Shown here: positions 60,782 to 64,000 of the stretch, in pieces
Layout of the letters: the number at the start of each line of letters is the position of its first letter
Position numbering within the stretch: position 1 is the stretch's first letter
Assembly (NCBI RefSeq): GCF_000151665.1
Contig: NW_013171838.1
Coordinates: forward strand, 819,001 to 883,000
From: Blastocystis hominis
Lineage: Eukaryota; Sar; Bigyra; Opalinata; Blastocystidae
Direction: 5' to 3'
Length of the DNA stretch: 64,000 nt
Position numbers and translations under genes: made by a program
Notes under the pieces: generated by a model
What the model saw: only the letters and a program-made list of their open reading frames with translations
Database searches by the model: none
What the model was told of the DNA's origin: nothing

Positions 60782-61171
60782 ATGAATTTGGATGCTGAAC
60801 CAATGCCTTTCGATGAAGTTCGAAAACTGGCCAAGCAACTCGAGATACTCGACTTCGATGTGATGGAATTGGACAAGTACAAGTCCTTGGCAAAGAAGTA
60901 CAAAGAACCAGCGAATTGCATCATCTGGATACCCTTTGAAGACGGAGGAAGCCTCGGTCATTTCGTGTCATGTTTCCGCGAACCCGATGGCACGCTGAAC
61001 TACCAGGACAGCTTTGGTGAGATGAATGACTTCCCGCTGGCAGGTACGAACCGTGTGTTCCGTGTGAACAAAGTGAAATACCGGTCGATCTTTGCCAACA
61101 ACTGTGGCTACCTGGCACTCCTTCACTCTTACACGCACGACGCTGTTGACCCGGCAATTCAGAGGTTGTGA
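60782..61171 (+). CDS. Adenain/Ulp1-like cysteine protease (element C)
   Basis: 129 residues with GHFVSC, YQDSFG, YRSIF and NNCGYLALL. The Gln before SIF that is a candidate oxyanion-hole residue in A and B is Arg here, so activity is doubtful unless another Gln serves. Confidence 0.65.
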   Translation: MNLDAEPMPFDEVRKLAKQLEILDFDVMELDKYKSLAKKYKEPANCIIWIPFEDGGSLGHFVSCFREPDGTLNYQDSFGEMNDFPLAGTNRVFRVNKVKYRSIFANNCGYLALLHSYTHDAVDPAIQRL

Positions 61172-61199
61172 GAGAAGCATAGTTACAGTATTTTACTTT

Positions 61200-62582
61200 G
61201 GTTTACAAGTCATACTTGGAACGCAATCCTTTGCCTTTCTTCTGCTTGGTAGAATTGTCGCTAGTGTAGTTCTGTGTTCCATCCCTCGGTTTCTGTACGA
61301 ACTGGAATTCTTACGTGTTGATGGATTTGCTATAGTCCTGTGGTTTGATTTGGACCGCCTCTTTGATATCCAAAAGATTGTACGTGCGGCTCTTGTCTCT
61401 CTTTTCCTCCCTTCTTGCTATACCTTTGCCGAGTTCATCGGGATAACTTCGTTGTCCCGGGACTCACTTCGTGCGTCCCAGTTCCTGCTCGAGTTGTTGT
61501 ACTTGTCGTTGTTTCTCTTCCACTTCCTTCCTCTTTCGTTCATCACTCAATGCCTTCGGTAACTTCGATCGCATCTTGTTGATCGCTTGTTGTTTGCTAC
61601 TCAGTTCGTATGGAACATACTCGGTCAACGAATCGTCGTCCAGGTAGTACCATTTTGTGTGCATGCCCATCTGGATATCACGAAGTACCTCGCCAAGATT
61701 GGATGGCGGTGGTATCTTCATTTTGCGCCATAGATCCTCACGTCCAAGGATGTCATAGTACAAGAAGATCCGAGTGGCATTATCCAGAATCTTGTTGCTC
61801 AATCGAGAGAATCCTTGGAATGCAATGAAACAACTGGTCTTTCGATGTCGACTCATGCAAGCCATGGTGTCCATGAAGTTCACCACCCAATGATCGTTCG
61901 GCTTCGTGTACAGGTCGTCGAAGATGTAGATGGACGGATATGTGGTGTCGTTGTAGATGGCCACACTTGATCCATCCTCATTCAATTGTTTGTACGCAAT
62001 GTCCTCGCTATCCGTGAATTCAGGTCGTATTTCGCTGTCCGTGTTGATCCATTGTGTCTTGATGCCTGCTTTGTTGGCGACATGTTTGAGCACTTGTGGA
62101 CACTTGTTTTCATAGCTCACCTTTCCCATGAAGAAACAGATCTTGTCGAACGAGTGCGGTATCTCGTAGCACAACTGATTGATGAAGAACGACTTACCCG
62201 ACTTGGAAGGAGCAATGATGAGCGTGAATTGATTGAGGAATGTGTCCTGACAATCAAGTTCCCAGTCGAACTTCATAATGCCCATGCTTTCCTTGTTCTA
62301 TCGAAGATCCTGCAATTGCTCGTCAATGGTTTGCTCTGGTTGGATGTAGTCGGCTAGTTCTCGCAGTATTTTGGCATATTGCTTGCTCTTCTCTTCATCG
62401 GTTTCATTCTCCATCCGTTGTTTGATGGTATCCTGCATTACTTCGGCTTGATTGAGCGTATTTTTTGTTCTTCTCGTCAATCGTTTGTTGTTATACGGAC
62501 ATCGATGGTTGAGTCGTCTTATTCGGTTCTTAATGGCGAGCAATGTTGTATCAATGTTAGGAATGTATGGGGAATCTTCCAT
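61200..62582 (-). pseudogene. Packaging ATPase with premature stop and decayed C-terminus (element C)
   Basis: N-terminal part (62298-62582) ends at a TAG (62295-62297). The remaining part from 62285 to 61464 is open with Walker A (SKSGKS), Walker B (SIYIFDDLY) and FIAFQG. The C-terminal coiled coil is disturbed by a decayed double hairpin (about 61439-61480) and a stop near 61313. The lesion site differs from A and B. Confidence 0.8.
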
Positions 62583-62671
62583 GACTGTCTGTGGTTGCAC
62601 TATTTACTATATCATCCATGGTGACCAAAGTGAAAAATGATTGTCAGGAGAGAAACTCTGTTTCCCTCCCT

Positions 62672-63207
62672 TTACAGGATGTCATAGTCACATTCATTGT
62701 CCTTATCGATAACTTTCATCTGAGTAGCCGTAAGATTTGCGAAAGAAATAACATCACCATCGTCAGTATCGAATTCCTTGCTTATCCCGGTCATCGCGAT
62801 GTCAACCGTGGCTTCCTTGAAATCACGGAGAGCAATGCAAGGAACATCCTTTATATTGATTCTAATGGGCTTCTTGTCCTTATCCATGATTCTCATATCT
62901 GGTCTCATTTTCACTTTGAACAAGACTTCGTCATTATCATTCGAACGATAGGGAAGATTGTCCTTTTCAGTCGCATCAAGAAGAGCATGCAGATTCTCCG
63001 ATTGTTCATTGGGAAGAATGGTCGTGATATCGTTGAACAGCTTCTTCTTGTCAGTGGTGAACTTTGAGTTGTCACATACGAAAACAATGGTAGCATCGGT
63101 AATCATGCAAAAATCTTGGCTGAGTCACCCTTCTCTCTGAAGCCGTCCTTGGTGAGAGAAATGTTAGAAGTGTTGGAAAGATCGAAAACCTGAATCTTGT
63201 TGCTCAT
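62672..63207 (-). pseudogene. Diverged, frameshifted copy of the 181/193-aa protein (element C)
   Basis: Starts with the same MSNKIQVFDLSN at 63207 and changes frame near 63106; the rest (62672-63106) is open but only moderately similar to A and B, the most diverged gene of the cassette. Confidence 0.7.
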
Positions 63208-63256
63208 ATCTATTTATATTTACTTATTGAATTCTTTAAGTGATCATAGTTTCCAC

Positions 63257-64000
63257 CTAAGCGTTCACAGTATTGGCACGGATCATGATGAGGTGCATCT
63301 GGGTCGTCGCTGTAACATCGTCTTCCAACTCGATTTCGAATTGGATCTGATTCGATGCTCGCATCGGGAACCACTCGGCTAACGGGAAGGCAAAGATTCG
63401 GAACTGATTCAACCACGTCTTGTACGTCAACAGCGTGTCGTACTCGTCGGAACGACTATTGCAAAGATAGTCCATCCATTCGAAGAACGTGTAATCAATT
63501 CCATCAGGTGTGTTCGTGTTGTCCACATTGATGATACGCTTCTGTTCACCAGCGATGTTCAATGAGATACGCTTGAATCGAATGTCCTTGAGTGTCGAGA
63601 AATCACCATTGTCGTCCGTGAACATCATGAACATCATCTTGACGGGGAAGTTGACCAGCACACGATCATCGATGAAGTTCTGGCCAGTAGGAATACGGAA
63701 CGTCTTGGTCATGATCTGGTTCTTCACCAACTGAGTGTCCTCAGGATCGAAGGTCGAATCATCACTCGTCTTGTAACTGTGATACCAAAGCGTGCACGTG
63801 TCGAAATACACACCGGTGAAAGCCGTGGCTGATGGAATAGCGTCCGGACTTGTAGCGGTATTGATTTTGCCAGCATCGATGTAGAAGTATGCATCGTCGT
63901 TCGTGGGATAGATCTGAGCATCCATCTGCGTGAGAATGATGAATCGTTCCTGAGAACAACCTTCGAAGATGTCTGCAAAGTTCACATTGATCGTCGTGTA
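63257..64000 (-). CDS. Major capsid protein candidate, C-terminal part, cut by the window edge (element C)
   Basis: About 248 codons matching the C-terminal half of the B copy and the truncated A copy (WFPMRASNQIQFEIEL). Open to the edge of the window, so the copy may be complete beyond it. Confidence 0.65.
   Translation of the reverse strand, partial: YTTINVNFADIFEGCSQERFIILTQMDAQIYPTNDDAYFYIDAGKINTATSPDAIPSATAFTGVYFDTCTLWYHSYKTSDDSTFDPEDTQLVKNQIMTKTFRIPTGQNFIDDRVLVNFPVKMMFMMFTDDNGDFSTLKDIRFKRISLNIAGEQKRIINVDNTNTPDGIDYTFFEWMDYLCNSRSDEYDTLLTYKTWLNQFRIFAFPLAEWFPMRASNQIQFEIELEDDVTATTQMHLIMIRANTVNA

Larger units (their letters stand above)
56361..64000 (+). mobile_element. Element C: third Polinton-like element, incomplete at the window edge
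   Basis: Begins AGTAGTAAGGGAATGGCA, related to the TIR of B, and follows the gene order of the left half of A and B up to the capsid gene, which runs off the window. The large protein and the 110-aa gene are reduced to a chimera, and the coiled-coil, ATPase and 193-aa genes are broken; the protease and pVI-like genes are open. Confidence 0.75.

Noticed and set aside
29316-61480. CRISPR-like reading of the repeated GC-rich blocks
   Set aside because: Blocks are irregularly spaced, differ in stem sequence, lie inside genes and have no spacers or cas genes.

Overview
The window looks like nuclear DNA of a Blastocystis-like stramenopile protist carrying a cluster of integrated Polinton/Maverick-type DNA virus elements. 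The host assignment rests on two features read directly. Host genes are cut by very short GT...AG introns (28-38 bp), and reading frames close exactly when these are removed. Copies of TGTTTGTT or near matches follow several genes, the 3'-end signal described for Blastocystis; in two genes this signal sits where polyadenylation itself could complete the stop codon. The organism name is an inference.

Host region, 1-20972. On the + strand: an RlmL/THUMP-type rRNA methyltransferase with 10 introns (250-1834), the tri-snRNP splicing factor SART1/Snu66 (1945-4812) and the ribosome-biogenesis protein URB1/Npa1 (4907-11069). On the - strand: a Ulp1/SENP-type SUMO protease (11175-13055), a probable APC5-like subunit (13227-15023), and, after a 1.6-kb AT-rich gap, a MORN-repeat / transmembrane / leucine-rich-repeat protein (16652-20795) whose LRR exons are joined by near-identical introns.

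Viral region, 20973-64000. Three related intronless elements lie in the same orientation. Element A (20973-32083) is the left half of an element, cut inside its capsid gene. Element B (32084-54803, 22.7 kb) is bounded by 58-bp terminal inverted repeats and holds the full set: large modular structural protein, two small companion proteins, coiled-coil protein, pVI-like protein, adenain-like protease, KilA-N protein, packaging ATPase, major capsid protein candidate, fibre-like protein, DDE integrase and protein-primed type B DNA polymerase. Element C (56361 to the window end) repeats the left half and runs off the edge at the capsid gene. All three packaging-ATPase genes are broken by different lesions and the coiled-coil genes are disrupted, so no copy here looks intact, although many other genes are open.

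The most unusual signal is a family of roughly 40-bp GC-rich double hairpins spread through the viral elements (about 19 sites) and not seen in the host part. Each has two adjacent stem-loops whose stems differ from copy to copy but stay self-complementary. They are present or absent at the same sites in A, B and C, sit in frame inside coding regions, and in one place one is inserted inside another with a 7-bp target duplication. They resemble in form the double-hairpin elements known from fungal mitochondria, and appear to be a mobile micro-element living on a DNA virus.
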